Both the position numbers and the translations under genes were made by a program. Shown in pieces: positions 49,180-59,816 of a stretch of DNA of 64,000 bases (the stretch's first letter is position 1; the number at the start of each line of letters is the position of its first letter). The stretch is from the NCBI RefSeq assembly GCF_004102725.1, contig NZ_LHQS01000003.1, positions 353,985 through 417,984 of the forward strand. The letters run 5' to 3'. The notes below the pieces were generated by a model, which was not told where the DNA came from, searched no databases, and was given only the letters and a program-made list of their open reading frames with translations. Origin of the DNA: Methanoculleus taiwanensis. GTDB taxonomy: Archaea; Halobacteriota; Methanomicrobia; Methanomicrobiales; Methanoculleaceae.

Positions 49180-50340
49180 TCAATTTTTCAGAATATGGCG
49201 GAGACCCGAAGCAAAAATAACGCCTGCCGCTTTGAGGAACGAAGGTTTTACCGCCAGGCGGCGCACCAGCGCACTTGGACGATCCATATCCCCGAACCGC
49301 ACAATCGTCTCAAGGATCTCCGGGTCGTCCATCACTCTGCAGAGGCGATCGATCTCTTCCGGGGTCATTGCCTGCCGCATTTTTAAAAGTTTTAATCCAA
49401 CGGAGAGCTCCTTTCCGAAATCCTGCCACCACCGGGTTTCATACTCCCGCAGGGCGCCGTCGTTGAACATTCCCTTTTCACAGCATGCCGATGCCACGCA
49501 AGCTGCGTGCTCTGCGGAGCGGACACCGGTGTAGACACCTCCACCGGACGTGGGTTTTGCGAACCCGGCCGCATCTCCGACAAAGAGCGTCTTATGCCCG
49601 TACGTCCGGGGCATCACCCCGAGCGGTATGGTGCCCGATACCAGGTGAACGCACCCTGCCGGATACTGCCGGGCGAACGCAGCGAAACGCTCTTTCGTGA
49701 AAGCACCGCTGCAGAGGCCGACCCTGGCACGCCGATTATTCACCGGGATCACCCATCCGAAGAAATCAGGCGAAGCGTTCGGGTGCACCTCGACGTAACG
49801 CGGGTCTATCTCGCACGGCAGATCGGCCTGGACACCGGAGAGATAGATCGATGAACGCTCCATACCGAGCATCCGGGCAATGGAACTTCGCGGCCCGTCT
49901 GCAGCGATCAGGAGACGGAACGGGATCTCCTCGCGGCCACCGAGCCCCCGCGTCAGAAGGTTTCCGTCGCGGATCCCGGCAACATAGGTTTTGAGCCGAA
50001 GCTCGGCACCAGCACGGGCAGCCTCTTCCGCCATCTCCCGGTCGAGGACGGCACGGTCGACGACATACGCCTTCGTCTTTCCGGCGTCGAAACAGACCTC
50101 GCCCCCGAGACCGGATACCATCCGGGCACCACGGACTTCGTTTAAGATCGACCGAACAGAGACACGACAGACTTCGAATGCCGAAACGCTCAGAAGGCCG
50201 GCACACTGGACGGGATACCCGACGGCGGCGTGCTCCTCGACAAGGAGCGTCTTTAACCCGTGCTCGGCACAGAACCTGGCAGCAGCACTTCCCGCAGGGC
50301 CGGCTCCCACCACTACAACATCGTAGACCAGAATCAGCAC
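49180..50340 (-). CDS. Geranylgeranyl reductase family flavoprotein
   Basis: This 386-aa flavoprotein has the FAD dinucleotide motif VVVGAGPAGSAAARFCAEHG at residue 8-27, the conserved PVQCAGLLS segment of the archaeal geranylgeranyl reductase family, a mid-chain GWVIPVNNRRARVGLC and the second FAD motif LFVGDAAGFAKPTSGGGVY. Such enzymes saturate the isoprenoid chains of archaeal membrane lipids; other members act on different prenyl groups. The start is GTG at 50340, with GGCGAGG immediately before it, which is tight, so the exact start is uncertain. Confidence 0.85.
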   Translation of the reverse strand: MLILVYDVVVVGAGPAGSAAARFCAEHGLKTLLVEEHAAVGYPVQCAGLLSVSAFEVCRVSVRSILNEVRGARMVSGLGGEVCFDAGKTKAYVVDRAVLDREMAEEAARAGAELRLKTYVAGIRDGNLLTRGLGGREEIPFRLLIAADGPRSSIARMLGMERSSIYLSGVQADLPCEIDPRYVEVHPNASPDFFGWVIPVNNRRARVGLCSGAFTKERFAAFARQYPAGCVHLVSGTIPLGVMPRTYGHKTLFVGDAAGFAKPTSGGGVYTGVRSAEHAACVASACCEKGMFNDGALREYETRWWQDFGKELSVGLKLLKMRQAMTPEEIDRLCRVMDDPEILETIVRFGDMDRPSALVRRLAVKPSFLKAAGVIFASGLRHILKN

Positions 50341-50722
50341 CTCGCCCTGTCACGCCCGGCATAGGCCGTGGCATGACGATCCGTACACTACTAATGGATC
50401 TTAAGGGGCATAAACTGACGGTTACGGCGAACGCAACGAGAGCGGATGAGGAGAGACTCCGGGATCACCATCCGTATGCCAGCAGGATACAGAAAACCGC
50501 CAGTGCATCGGCGAGAGGCGCCTGCATGCCATACGGATAGCTGCATTCAGCACGTCCGAAAATGCAGCGGAGGCCGCGCTCCTCACAGAGCAGAAGGTTC
50601 GTCATGCCGCTCTAGACCACCCCGCCCCGGATAAGCGGCGACGGCTTTCACATACCGCGGCCGTAATACCGCTTTTCCGACAGGAGCATATTTGATGGAT
50701 AACCTCAACAGATACATACGAG
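50341..50722. other. Intergenic region with consecutive stems, possible structured RNA
   Basis: No gene is convincing. ATCCGTATG (50470-50478) is inverted at 50530-50538 with a 51-base loop. Directly after it, GCTGCATT (50540-50547) pairs with AATGCAGC (50561-50568) over a 13-base loop. A weaker AGAGC/GCTCT pair follows near 50600-50625. Consecutive stems could be a small RNA of either strand. An open frame of 55 codons (50374-50540) crosses the first stem but has no ribosome-binding site or familiar sequence. Confidence 0.35.
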
Positions 50723-51085
50723 ATGCCGGACATACCCGATTTTAAGTGGAAACAGTGTCTGATCGTGCGCAATGACATTAAGATGAGTTGCGGGAAGAAA
50801 TGCGCCCAGATAGCCCACGCAGCCATCGGAGCTTACGAAAAAGCCGATAAAATTGCGAGGAAGAACTGGTTTGACGAAGGGCAGAAGAAGGTGGTGCTCA
50901 AGGCAAACTCCGAGCGGCAACTCTTCGAGATCAAAACGATAGCCGAACAGGCAGGGATAGCAGCTTCGATCATTCAGGACGCCGGCCTCACCGAGATCCC
51001 TCCCGGCACCGTGACTGCGCTCGGCCTCGGGCCGGCGAGGAGCGAAACGCTCGACCGGATCACCGGCGATCTCTCACTCCTATGA
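50723..51085 (+). CDS. pth2: Peptidyl-tRNA hydrolase, archaeal type
   Basis: This 120-aa enzyme releases tRNA from stalled peptidyl-tRNA. It shows the Pth2 fold and motifs: KQCLIVRNDIKMSCGKKCAQ with the following IAHAAIGAY, VVLKANSERQLFEI, and AGLTEIPPGTVTALGLGPA at the end. The length matches archaeal Pth2. Its stop overlaps the truD start (ATGATG), so the two RNA enzymes are co-translated. Confidence 0.95.
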   Translation: MPDIPDFKWKQCLIVRNDIKMSCGKKCAQIAHAAIGAYEKADKIARKNWFDEGQKKVVLKANSERQLFEIKTIAEQAGIAASIIQDAGLTEIPPGTVTALGLGPARSETLDRITGDLSLL

Positions 51086-52350
51086 TGCAGTCACCATTTC
51101 CCCTGGAACTCGAGCTCGGCATGCGCTACTATAGCAGCAATACGCCGGGCATCGGCGGGCAGCTCCGAACGGAGCCTGAGGATTTTCTCGTCGAGGAGGT
51201 ACCCCTCCCCTACGGCGACGAGGGATCGCATCTCCTCGTCAGACTGACGAAAAGAAACTGGGAGCTGCAGCGTGCGGTCAAAGAGATAGCAAAACGTCTC
51301 GGAGTCAGCCACCGGCGGATCGGCTGGGCGGGAACGAAAGACAAGAACGCTGTAACAAGCCAGATAATCTCCATCTACGGCGTCACCCCCGAAGCGGTTG
51401 AAGCGGTGCATCTCTCCGAGATCGAACTTGCAGTCGTCGGGCGCGCAAAAGAGTCTCTTGCGCTCGGAGCACTGGAAGGAAACCGTTTCGAGATCGTCAT
51501 CAGGGAGTGCGACCAGGACGAACTTGCGGAGAGGGTGCAGGCGGTCTCATCGACCGTGGCAGAGGGAATCCCGAACTACTTCGGCCTTCAGCGGTTCGGC
51601 GTCACCCGTCCGGTGACACACCTCGTCGGGGAACAGATCCTGCAGGAGGACTATGAGGGGGCGGTGATGACGTATGTCGGGAACGCATATCCGTATGAAT
51701 CCGAGAACGCACGCCAGGCGCGCAGCAGGTTTACCGAAACCCGTGACGTGCGCGAGGCGCTTGCCGCCTACCCCGTCCAGATGACCTACGAACGCGCCAT
51801 GCTCCACCACCTCGCCGTACATCCCGGAGACTATCAGGGGGCGCTGCAGGTGCTCCCCCCGAAACTGCTCTCGATGATGGTAAGCGCATTCCAGTCGTTC
51901 CTCTTCAACAGCGTCCTCTCGAGAAGACTCGACGAAGGTTTCACGCTCCACGAACCGATTCCGGGAGACCGCCTGCTCTTTCCGAACGGGCGGGAGGATA
52001 CGGTAACGGAGCGGAATCGCAGCACTGCGGCGCAGCACGTCAGACGGGGGCGCTGCCGGATAGCCCTCTTCATCCCCGGTTCAGAACCGGCGGCATTGCA
52101 CGGACGGATGGACGAGATGATGCAGGAGATACTGAAGGAGCGGGAGATCGATGCCGCCCGTTTCGAGCGTGCGGCGGGGTTCGTCCGGACACGCTATGCG
52201 GGCGCTCTTCGTGCAATCGCACTCTCCGCAGACGTCATCGCCGAGGTGCAGGATGCCAGCACCCGTCTGCGGTTCACGCTGCCGCCCGGACACTACGCCA
52301 CAACAGTCTGCCGGGAGTATATGAAGGCCGACCCGTACCGAATGATCTGA
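51082..52350 (+). CDS. truD: tRNA pseudouridine synthase TruD type
   Basis: This 422-aa protein of the TruD family converts uridine to pseudouridine (position 13 in tRNA in studied members). The catalytic aspartate is in GWAGTKDKNAVTSQ. Other family marks are DFLVEEVPLP near the start, NYFGLQRFG, and the inserted archaeal TRUD domain (about 160-345). It ends FTLPPGHYATTVCREYMK, as expected. It overlaps pth2 by four bases and is convergent with the RibD-like gene, whose stop codon is immediately adjacent. Confidence 0.93.
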   Translation: MMQSPFPLELELGMRYYSSNTPGIGGQLRTEPEDFLVEEVPLPYGDEGSHLLVRLTKRNWELQRAVKEIAKRLGVSHRRIGWAGTKDKNAVTSQIISIYGVTPEAVEAVHLSEIELAVVGRAKESLALGALEGNRFEIVIRECDQDELAERVQAVSSTVAEGIPNYFGLQRFGVTRPVTHLVGEQILQEDYEGAVMTYVGNAYPYESENARQARSRFTETRDVREALAAYPVQMTYERAMLHHLAVHPGDYQGALQVLPPKLLSMMVSAFQSFLFNSVLSRRLDEGFTLHEPIPGDRLLFPNGREDTVTERNRSTAAQHVRRGRCRIALFIPGSEPAALHGRMDEMMQEILKEREIDAARFERAAGFVRTRYAGALRAIALSADVIAEVQDASTRLRFTLPPGHYATTVCREYMKADPYRMI

Positions 52351-53049
52351 TCAGACCGTCCGGGTCGGTGTCTCTCCATAGAGGACGTCCCACTCGGTGA
52401 CCATGTTCGTCCCACACATATAGTGCTGCTTTAAGGAGAGCCGGATCATCTCATCTTCCGACTCGATATGCATGCCGCCCACGAGTGAAGGGGTATCGGC
52501 TCCGCCCACAATAAACGGCAGATGAATGAGACGGATCTCATCGACCAGGCGGTGCCGGAGCATTGCCCAGTTCAGCGTCGGGCCGCCCTCGACCATCAGG
52601 CGGCGGATGCCGTACTGCTGGCGTAAGATCCGCATGAGCAGCGTCAGGTCGACCGTATCTGCTCCGGCGACGACGACATCTACCCCCTTCTCTTTCAGAG
52701 CGGCGATGCGTTCTTCCGGAGCCTCCCTGCCGACGGCGATGACCGTCGGTGCATCCCCTTTGAGTATATTGGCATCAAGCGGGATGCTGCCGCGGCTGCT
52801 CGGGATAACACGAAGCGGGCTTTTTCCTTCGACGAGCCGGACGGTAAGAAAAGAGTTGTCGATGCTGATAGTATTTGGCCCGACCATGATGGCATCGTAC
52901 TCCGCACGCGTCTTGTGGAGCAGAATTTCGGTTTCATGGGCCATGTATTTCATGAGGATCTTGCTTGAAGCGCCTTTCTTCAAGGTGAGTTTACCATCGA
53001 CGGTAATCTCCGACATCATGAGCACATGGGGCCTGCAGCTTTCTGGCAT
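52351..53049 (-). CDS. RibD-like diaminopyrimidine reductase
   Basis: This 232-aa protein matches 2,5-diamino-6-ribosylamino-pyrimidinone 5'-phosphate reductase of archaeal riboflavin and F420/FAD precursor synthesis (dihydrofolate reductase fold). Marks are SEITVDGKLTLKKG, EYDAIMVGPNTISIDNSFLT, and GIRRLMVEGGPTLNWAMLRH, the NADPH- and substrate-binding segments. It uses NADPH to reduce the ribosyl ring. It is a monocistronic gene with GAAGGA upstream of the ATG at 53049. Confidence 0.88.
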   Translation of the reverse strand: MPESCRPHVLMMSEITVDGKLTLKKGASSKILMKYMAHETEILLHKTRAEYDAIMVGPNTISIDNSFLTVRLVEGKSPLRVIPSSRGSIPLDANILKGDAPTVIAVGREAPEERIAALKEKGVDVVVAGADTVDLTLLMRILRQQYGIRRLMVEGGPTLNWAMLRHRLVDEIRLIHLPFIVGGADTPSLVGGMHIESEDEMIRLSLKQHYMCGTNMVTEWDVLYGETPTRTV

Positions 53050-53241
53050 GGAAAATCCTTCACTGTATATGTGGAGGTGAGCGCATTAAAATAGCTGGTG
53101 AAGGTGCAGCCGTACCCCTTCCCCGGGTTCCCCCGGGAAAAATACACCCGGAGTAATAGCAGTATCGGCATTTTCAGACATTTCCGGCATTTAAGGGCAG
53201 AGCAAAAGTTAAACTCCTTCCATACCGATGATCTATGAGAC

Positions 53242-53874
53242 ATGAATATAACTTCACTGCGGCCTCAGTTCGTTAAGTATACCGAGCCGCTCGCAGCTCT
53301 TTTCATCAGACTGGGAGTCACGCCGAATCAGGTCTCGCTACTCTCCCTCCTCTTCGGCCTCTTCTCCGCTTTCACTTTTGCAGGCGGCTACTTCCTTGCC
53401 GGAAGCCTGCTGCTCTTCATCTCCGCAGTGCTCGATCTGGTGGACGGCAACGTCGCCCGCAAGAACCACTCCGAGAGCGACTTTGGTGCCGTATTTGACT
53501 GGATAGCCGACAAATATGTCGATGCCGCAGTAATTCTCGGCGTCGGATTCTCACAGGTTCCCATTATCAGCCACCTGATCGCAGTCCCTCCGCTTGCGGA
53601 CTTCGGCGTAGTAGCTCTCGCGCTCTTCGGCTCCATGATAAACACCTTCATCAAACCGGTTGTCTACGCGGAGATCGGATACAGCGAACGGGTCGCAGGA
53701 AAGATCGAGGATCCCCTCGAAGGGATCGGGTTCTTCGGAAGACCCGAGACCGTGCTCTTCCTGGTGCTTGGCGGTGTTACAGGGTACATCTGGGTGGCCG
53801 TCCTGGTTATCGCGGTCTGCACGAACCTCTCCGCCATCCAGCGCATCGTGTATCTCTACCGCAGATACGCGTAA
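53242..53874 (+). CDS. CDP-alcohol phosphatidyltransferase family membrane enzyme
   Basis: This 210-aa membrane enzyme carries the family signature DLVDGNVARKNHSESDFGAV followed by FDWIADKYVD, that is D-G-x2-A-R-x8-G-x3-D-x3-D with one extra aspartate. It transfers a phospho-head group from a CDP-lipid to an alcohol; in archaea this builds archaetidyl-inositol or similar lipids. About five to six hydrophobic helices are present. LAALFIRLGVTPNQVSLLSL-like sequence at the start is typical. The head-group specificity cannot be told. Confidence 0.85.
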   Translation: MNITSLRPQFVKYTEPLAALFIRLGVTPNQVSLLSLLFGLFSAFTFAGGYFLAGSLLLFISAVLDLVDGNVARKNHSESDFGAVFDWIADKYVDAAVILGVGFSQVPIISHLIAVPPLADFGVVALALFGSMINTFIKPVVYAEIGYSERVAGKIEDPLEGIGFFGRPETVLFLVLGGVTGYIWVAVLVIAVCTNLSAIQRIVYLYRRYA

Positions 53875-53886
53875 GGGACGTATCCC

Positions 53887-54414
53887 TCACAAGATCTTTT
53901 TTCTCATCCGGTACCGGAGAAACGCCATGCCGGAGAGGAAGACCCATTCTTCCCCGAGGCACTCGTATCCACGGCGGGCAAAGAAAGGCCGTGCCGTAAT
54001 GCTCGCATCCGTCCGGATACAGCGGCACCCGGAAGTGCGGGCATTCTCCTCGAGCGTCGCGAGGAGGCCTGAACCGATCCCGCATCCCTGGTATTCCGCA
54101 TGCGTGTAGAGCATGTGCAGGTAGCAGCCAGCGGTACAATCGGCGAACCCGACGACCACATCCCCGATCACGGCGACATAGGCGTTGTTCTCTGCGAGGA
54201 AAGATTCCCACCGCATCCGGTCGCACCGTTCAGCAGGCGCCCAGCGATCGACCTGATCTTTCGTATAATCCCGGCTGTTGACGATGTGAACGGTATCAAA
54301 GAAGAGAAGCAGAATCTGATCGAGATCGGACGGCCTGTAGGGGCGGATCGTCAGAGACCCGGCCTGAACTTCCTTGCACCGCCTGCCGCAGACAGGATCA
54401 TCGTGGAGGTTCAT
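53887..54414 (-). CDS. GNAT acetyltransferase
   Basis: This 175-aa GNAT-family protein opens its fold with LTIRPYRPSDLDQILLLFFD. The acetyl-CoA-binding loop is YQGCGIGSGLLATLEENA, followed by IRTDASITARPFFARRGYEC. The N-terminus has extra residues (MNLHDDPVCGRRCKEVQ). Its first 17 bases overlap the 3' end of artA, so it is co-expressed with archaeosortase. The acetylation target is unknown. The gene at 53242 is convergent with it. Confidence 0.85.
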   Translation of the reverse strand: MNLHDDPVCGRRCKEVQAGSLTIRPYRPSDLDQILLLFFDTVHIVNSRDYTKDQVDRWAPAERCDRMRWESFLAENNAYVAVIGDVVVGFADCTAGCYLHMLYTHAEYQGCGIGSGLLATLEENARTSGCRCIRTDASITARPFFARRGYECLGEEWVFLSGMAFLRYRMRKKIL

Positions 54415-55243
54415 CCTTCACTCGCCGCACCAGAACGGTGAGTTCCTCCCGATAGAGCTTGAAGAGATCATCGGCAAATGCTCCAAGCCCCGGGATGATG
54501 ATAAACAGGCCGTACGCGATGGCGACGAGCAGCAGGAGTGCGCCGAGTTCGCACATGACATTGTGCGCCCAGAAGAAACTCTCGTAGCCGAACTCACCGT
54601 TCCCCGCTATCTCCGGGAGGTAGGGGAACCACTGTCCGGTATAGGCCGATATCACAAAGGTATTCCGGAAGATATTCAGGATGTAAATCGTCGGAAATAC
54701 AAGGAGGAATGCAAGCACCTTCTGGCGCAGGGTGGTCTTCACGGCGCCGGCGACACCGAGCATGATGGCGATACTCTGGATGCCGGTACAGGCAAGGATG
54801 ATCTCGGTCTGAAATCCGTTCCGGGTAAGAATATTCCAGGAGACATGCGAGACGGGGTAACCGGCAAGGCTGAGCATCCATGACGTCTGCGCCACAACAG
54901 CGGCGATGAGCCAGTCGCCGAGCGGTGTAATGTATGCGAAAGGAGCATAGATCAGAAAGGCAACCGCAGCGGCCATGGAGAGCTGCAGTATCCGGCGGTC
55001 TTCCCGCAGGAGGGCACGTATCGTGACATACAGGAAGGGTATCGAGAGGAGGGCGATTATGGGGTACATGAAGTTATTGATGGAAAAGTAGTATGGCAGC
55101 TCGGAGAAGAGATATCCTGCAATGCTCACCCAGCCGACGATGGCAAAATATTTGCGGAAGGTGGTATTGGGTATGAGGAAGGCCAGAAACGCGATGCAGG
55201 AGATCAGCACCAGATACTCAATCATTGCCGTACTTTTCTCCAT
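54398..55243 (-). CDS. artA: Archaeosortase A
   Basis: This 281-aa membrane protein has about eight hydrophobic helices. The archaeosortase/exosortase active-site set is visible: cysteine in ACTGIQSIAIM, arginine in YILNIFRNTFV and histidine in FFWAHNVMCE. ArtA cleaves and lipid-anchors PGF-CTERM surface proteins in haloarchaea. ATG 55243 is taken as start; ATG 55225 is possible. No PGF-CTERM substrate is seen in the window, so its targets lie elsewhere. It overlaps a GNAT gene downstream. Confidence 0.92.
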   Translation of the reverse strand: MEKSTAMIEYLVLISCIAFLAFLIPNTTFRKYFAIVGWVSIAGYLFSELPYYFSINNFMYPIIALLSIPFLYVTIRALLREDRRILQLSMAAAVAFLIYAPFAYITPLGDWLIAAVVAQTSWMLSLAGYPVSHVSWNILTRNGFQTEIILACTGIQSIAIMLGVAGAVKTTLRQKVLAFLLVFPTIYILNIFRNTFVISAYTGQWFPYLPEIAGNGEFGYESFFWAHNVMCELGALLLLVAIAYGLFIIIPGLGAFADDLFKLYREELTVLVRRVKDEPPR

Positions 55244-55347
55244 AGAAGGAGATAAAGGATTGCGGGATTCTCACTCGATCGGCCATCCTGCCGCCCGAAC
55301 ACCATCCTATCCAAGGGTTAATCAGGGCTGCTCACGCATCTGTATGA

Positions 55348-55662
55348 ATGATGTTTTGTCCACAGTGCAAGGGCCTGATGATCTCGTCCGGGGGGCAGAT
55401 GAAGTGCAGAAAGTGTGGCTGCATCCGAGAAATCACCGCTGATCATAAGCTCAAGAAGACGGACAAAAGGCTTGAGAAGGAGATCACCATCGTCGACGAT
55501 CAGGATCAGGTCTCGACAATGCCGACCGCCACGGTGCAATGTCCGGAGTGTGGCAATATGACGGCTATCTGGTGGCTGCGACAGCTCCGCTCCGCCGATG
55601 AGAGCGAGGTCAGATTCTTCCGGTGCACCGCCTGCAGTAAGACCTGGCGTGAATACGACTAA
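55348..55662 (+). CDS. tfs: Transcription factor S
   Basis: This 104-aa protein has an N-terminal zinc ribbon (MMFCPQCKGLM, with C-x2-C again at CRKCGC) and a C-terminal zinc ribbon (VQCPECGNMT ... FRCTACSKTWREYD). The tip of the C-terminal ribbon carries RSADE, the acidic D-E pair that stimulates transcript cleavage in stalled archaeal RNA polymerase. Length and layout are standard. It is divergent from artA. Confidence 0.95.
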   Translation: MMFCPQCKGLMISSGGQMKCRKCGCIREITADHKLKKTDKRLEKEITIVDDQDQVSTMPTATVQCPECGNMTAIWWLRQLRSADESEVRFFRCTACSKTWREYD

Positions 55663-55884
55663 GAGCGAAAATCTGCCGGTAGACTAAAAAATCGACCCCC
55701 ACTTTCCTTTTCGCCCGGCATCAGGAGCTCATTACCCCGAATGCCGTATCCGGAAATCTCCGCCGGAACCTGTTCTCTCATGATGCCTCTCGATAGTCGG
55801 GCAGGTCGCGAACCGATAAATAATAGTCAGCAGTATATACTTGGTTAAATACACAAAAAGGCCATCGAATAACACCAGAATGTT

Positions 55885-55911
55885 GATATATAATCATCAT
55901 TATTAATAATG
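55885..55911 (+). promoter_or_regulatory. acs promoter with a perfect 14-bp palindrome
   Basis: The TATA box GATATATAA (55885-55893) is followed by CATTATTAATAATG (55898-55911), a perfect palindrome lying between the TATA box and the predicted start near 55915. A protein bound there would block initiation. A ribosome-binding site GGGGGT lies at 55918-55923. Confidence 0.5.
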
Positions 55912-55927
55912 TAGAATGGGGGTTACG

Positions 55928-57826
<1,899 letters not shown>

Positions 57827-57837
57827 ACACCCAACCC

Positions 57838-57846
57838 TTTATATAC
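57838..57846 (+). promoter_or_regulatory. TATA box of the TBP gene
   Basis: TTTATATAC lies about 26 bases before the ATG at 57868, so the TBP mRNA is probably leaderless. Confidence 0.55.
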
Positions 57847-57867
57847 TGTTTTAAGCATTTTATAAAT

Positions 57868-58431
57868 ATGAATGAACGTAGACCGGAAGAGTCTCTCAAG
57901 ATAGAAAATATCGTTGCTTCCGCCAAAGTGACGGATTTCCTTGATCTGCCCTCCCTTGCATCTCAGCTCAAGGACGCCGAATACAATAAGAAGCGGTTCC
58001 CCGGGGTCGTCCTCCGGATGCAGGATCCAAAGATCGCAGCGCTTGTCTTCGGGTCAGGCAAAGTCGTGCTTACCGGTGCGAAGAGCATCGACAGCCTCAA
58101 CAAAGGCCTCCAGATCCTCGGCGACCAGCTCCGGGCGCTGCAGATCGATATCTCCGAAGAGCTTAGTTACAAGATCCAGAACATCGTGACCTCGGCGGAT
58201 CTCGGCACCCCGATCAACCTCAATAAGATTGCAGTAGGTTTCAACCTCGATAAGATCGAATACGAGCCCGAACAATTTCCAGGCCTCGTTTACCGCCTCG
58301 ACGATCCGAAGGTAGTCGTACTCCTCTTCGGCTCGGGAAAGCTGATCATCACCGGAGGAAAACAACCTGAAGACGCAAAGCGGGCGGTCCAGCGGATCCT
58401 CTCTGAGCTATCTAATCTCGGTCTCATATAA
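57868..58431 (+). CDS. tbp: TATA-box-binding protein
   Basis: This 187-aa general transcription factor is built of two direct repeats of about 90 residues. Repeat 1 runs from IENIVASAKVTDFLDLPSLA to ILGDQLRALQI, and repeat 2 from IQNIVTSADLGTPINLNKIA to the end. Each has the DNA-intercalating stretch (KRFPGVVLRMQDPKIAALVF / EQFPGLVYRLDDPKVVVLLF). It recognises the TATA boxes noted throughout this window. Start ATG 57868 agrees with the leaderless promoter. Confidence 0.97.
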   Translation: MNERRPEESLKIENIVASAKVTDFLDLPSLASQLKDAEYNKKRFPGVVLRMQDPKIAALVFGSGKVVLTGAKSIDSLNKGLQILGDQLRALQIDISEELSYKIQNIVTSADLGTPINLNKIAVGFNLDKIEYEPEQFPGLVYRLDDPKVVVLLFGSGKLIITGGKQPEDAKRAVQRILSELSNLGLI

Positions 58432-58671
58432 CCGGTATTTTCGGCAGATTCTTTCCCATTCATCACACTTTTTTCCACAAGACTTTCAAGGAGCAGCTAC
58501 GGCCGTCGAGAGCATGGAGCATGCATCGCGGTCCCTGAAAATAACCGACCAGAAAAACGTGTTTTCTTATCACACACCGCTAAAACAACGATATTGAAAA
58601 ATCTCGTATAGGAATAATAATATTTTTATAGTCAGATTTAAAACAATAGATGGAAGATTATTGGTGAACGG

Positions 58672-59052
58672 ATGAGGTCAGATAAAGTACGATATTTTAC
58701 TCCAAAAGAGGAAGAGCTTGCCGAACTGCTCATGGGCATCGGGATCAAGCGCAACGTCTCCAAAGTTCTCGTATACCTGGCAAGTATTGACGAAGCTACC
58801 TCCCGGGATATCGAGCGGGGCACAGACCTTCGCCAGCCGGAGGTCAGCATTGCGATGCGCTACCTCAAGGAGTGTAACTGGATCGAGACTCGGGAGAGCA
58901 AATCCGAGAGCAAAGGAAGACCGGTCAAGATCTACACGCTGTCCCTCCCGATAACCGAGATAATGGATACGATCGAGAAAGAAAAGAAGAAAGAAGCCCG
59001 GCACCAGCTCGACCTCATCCAGAAGATGCGCGAGACCATATCAATGCAGTGA
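58672..59052 (+). CDS. Winged-helix transcription regulator
   Basis: This 126-aa protein has an N-terminal MarR/TrmB/ArsR-like winged helix (GIKRNVSKVLVYLASIDEAT, SRDIERGTDLRQPEVSIAMR, YLKECNWIETRE) and a charged C-terminal helix (DTIEKEKKKEARHQLDLIQK). No ligand pocket is evident. A GGTGAAC ribosome-binding site precedes the ATG, and an AT-rich promoter zone (TTTTTATAG near 58624-58632) lies upstream. The last 12 bases overlap the convergent rpiA gene. The target is unknown. Confidence 0.8.
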   Translation: MRSDKVRYFTPKEEELAELLMGIGIKRNVSKVLVYLASIDEATSRDIERGTDLRQPEVSIAMRYLKECNWIETRESKSESKGRPVKIYTLSLPITEIMDTIEKEKKKEARHQLDLIQKMRETISMQ

Positions 59053-59736
59053 TACAATACGGCACTCCCGCCCTTCACCCACCACCACGCGCATCTTTTC
59101 TGCAAAGGTGGTAAACAGCCCGCACTCGAGAAGGCCGGGAACGGCAGCAATCTGCTGTTCCAGTGATGCGGGATCGGGGATTGCTCCAAAATTACAATCT
59201 ATTATAAAGTTACCATTGTCGGTGACGACCGGGCCGTCTTTTTTAACCCCCTCACGAAGAACCGGCACGCCCCCCATCTCGGTAAGCCGCCGGAAGGCAA
59301 GCCCGCAGGCGAACGGCAGAACCTCGATCGGCACGGGTGCGCTTAAGGTATCGACCGTCTTGGTCGAGTCGACGACGATGACCACCTCTTCAGCCGCATC
59401 CGCCACGCACTTTTCACGAAGGTGCGCCGCCCCGCGCCCCTTGATCAGGGAGAGACCCGGGTCAACCTGATCGGCACCATCGATAGCGAGGGCAAGCTGC
59501 GGAAACTCATCGAGCGTTGTAAGCGGTATCCCGTACTCCCGGGCGCGAATTGCCGCCTGGTACGATGTTGGCACACCGACGATGGAAAGGCCGGACGCGA
59601 TCCGTTCAGCGAGGCGCTCCATCGCAAAAAACACCGTCGAGCCGGTGCCGAGTCCGATGACCGTGCCGTCTTCGACGAGATCGGCGGCCCGATATCCAGC
59701 AATTCGTTTCGATTCAGCAAGGAGCGAACTATCCAT
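59041..59736 (-). CDS. rpiA: Ribose-5-phosphate isomerase A
   Basis: This 231-aa enzyme interconverts ribose 5-phosphate and ribulose 5-phosphate. Motifs are VIGLGTGSTVFFAM, LAIDGADQVDPGLSLIKGRG (including the catalytic Asp and Lys region), AAHLREKCVAD, and GPVVTDNGNFIIDC. The length is normal. In methanogens it supplies ribose for nucleotides. It is a single gene. Confidence 0.95.
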   Translation of the reverse strand: MDSSLLAESKRIAGYRAADLVEDGTVIGLGTGSTVFFAMERLAERIASGLSIVGVPTSYQAAIRAREYGIPLTTLDEFPQLALAIDGADQVDPGLSLIKGRGAAHLREKCVADAAEEVVIVVDSTKTVDTLSAPVPIEVLPFACGLAFRRLTEMGGVPVLREGVKKDGPVVTDNGNFIIDCNFGAIPDPASLEQQIAAVPGLLECGLFTTFAEKMRVVVGEGRECRIVSLH

Positions 59737-59816
59737 ACAGGACCTGTGGCACCTCCCTTCATATCAATGCCCATCATCGGTTCCGGGGTACCGCCGACGA
59801 TATAAAAAAAGAGTAA

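Noticed and set aside
50374..50540. 55-codon frame upstream of pth2
   Set aside because: No ribosome-binding site and no familiar sequence; it overlaps a stem structure.
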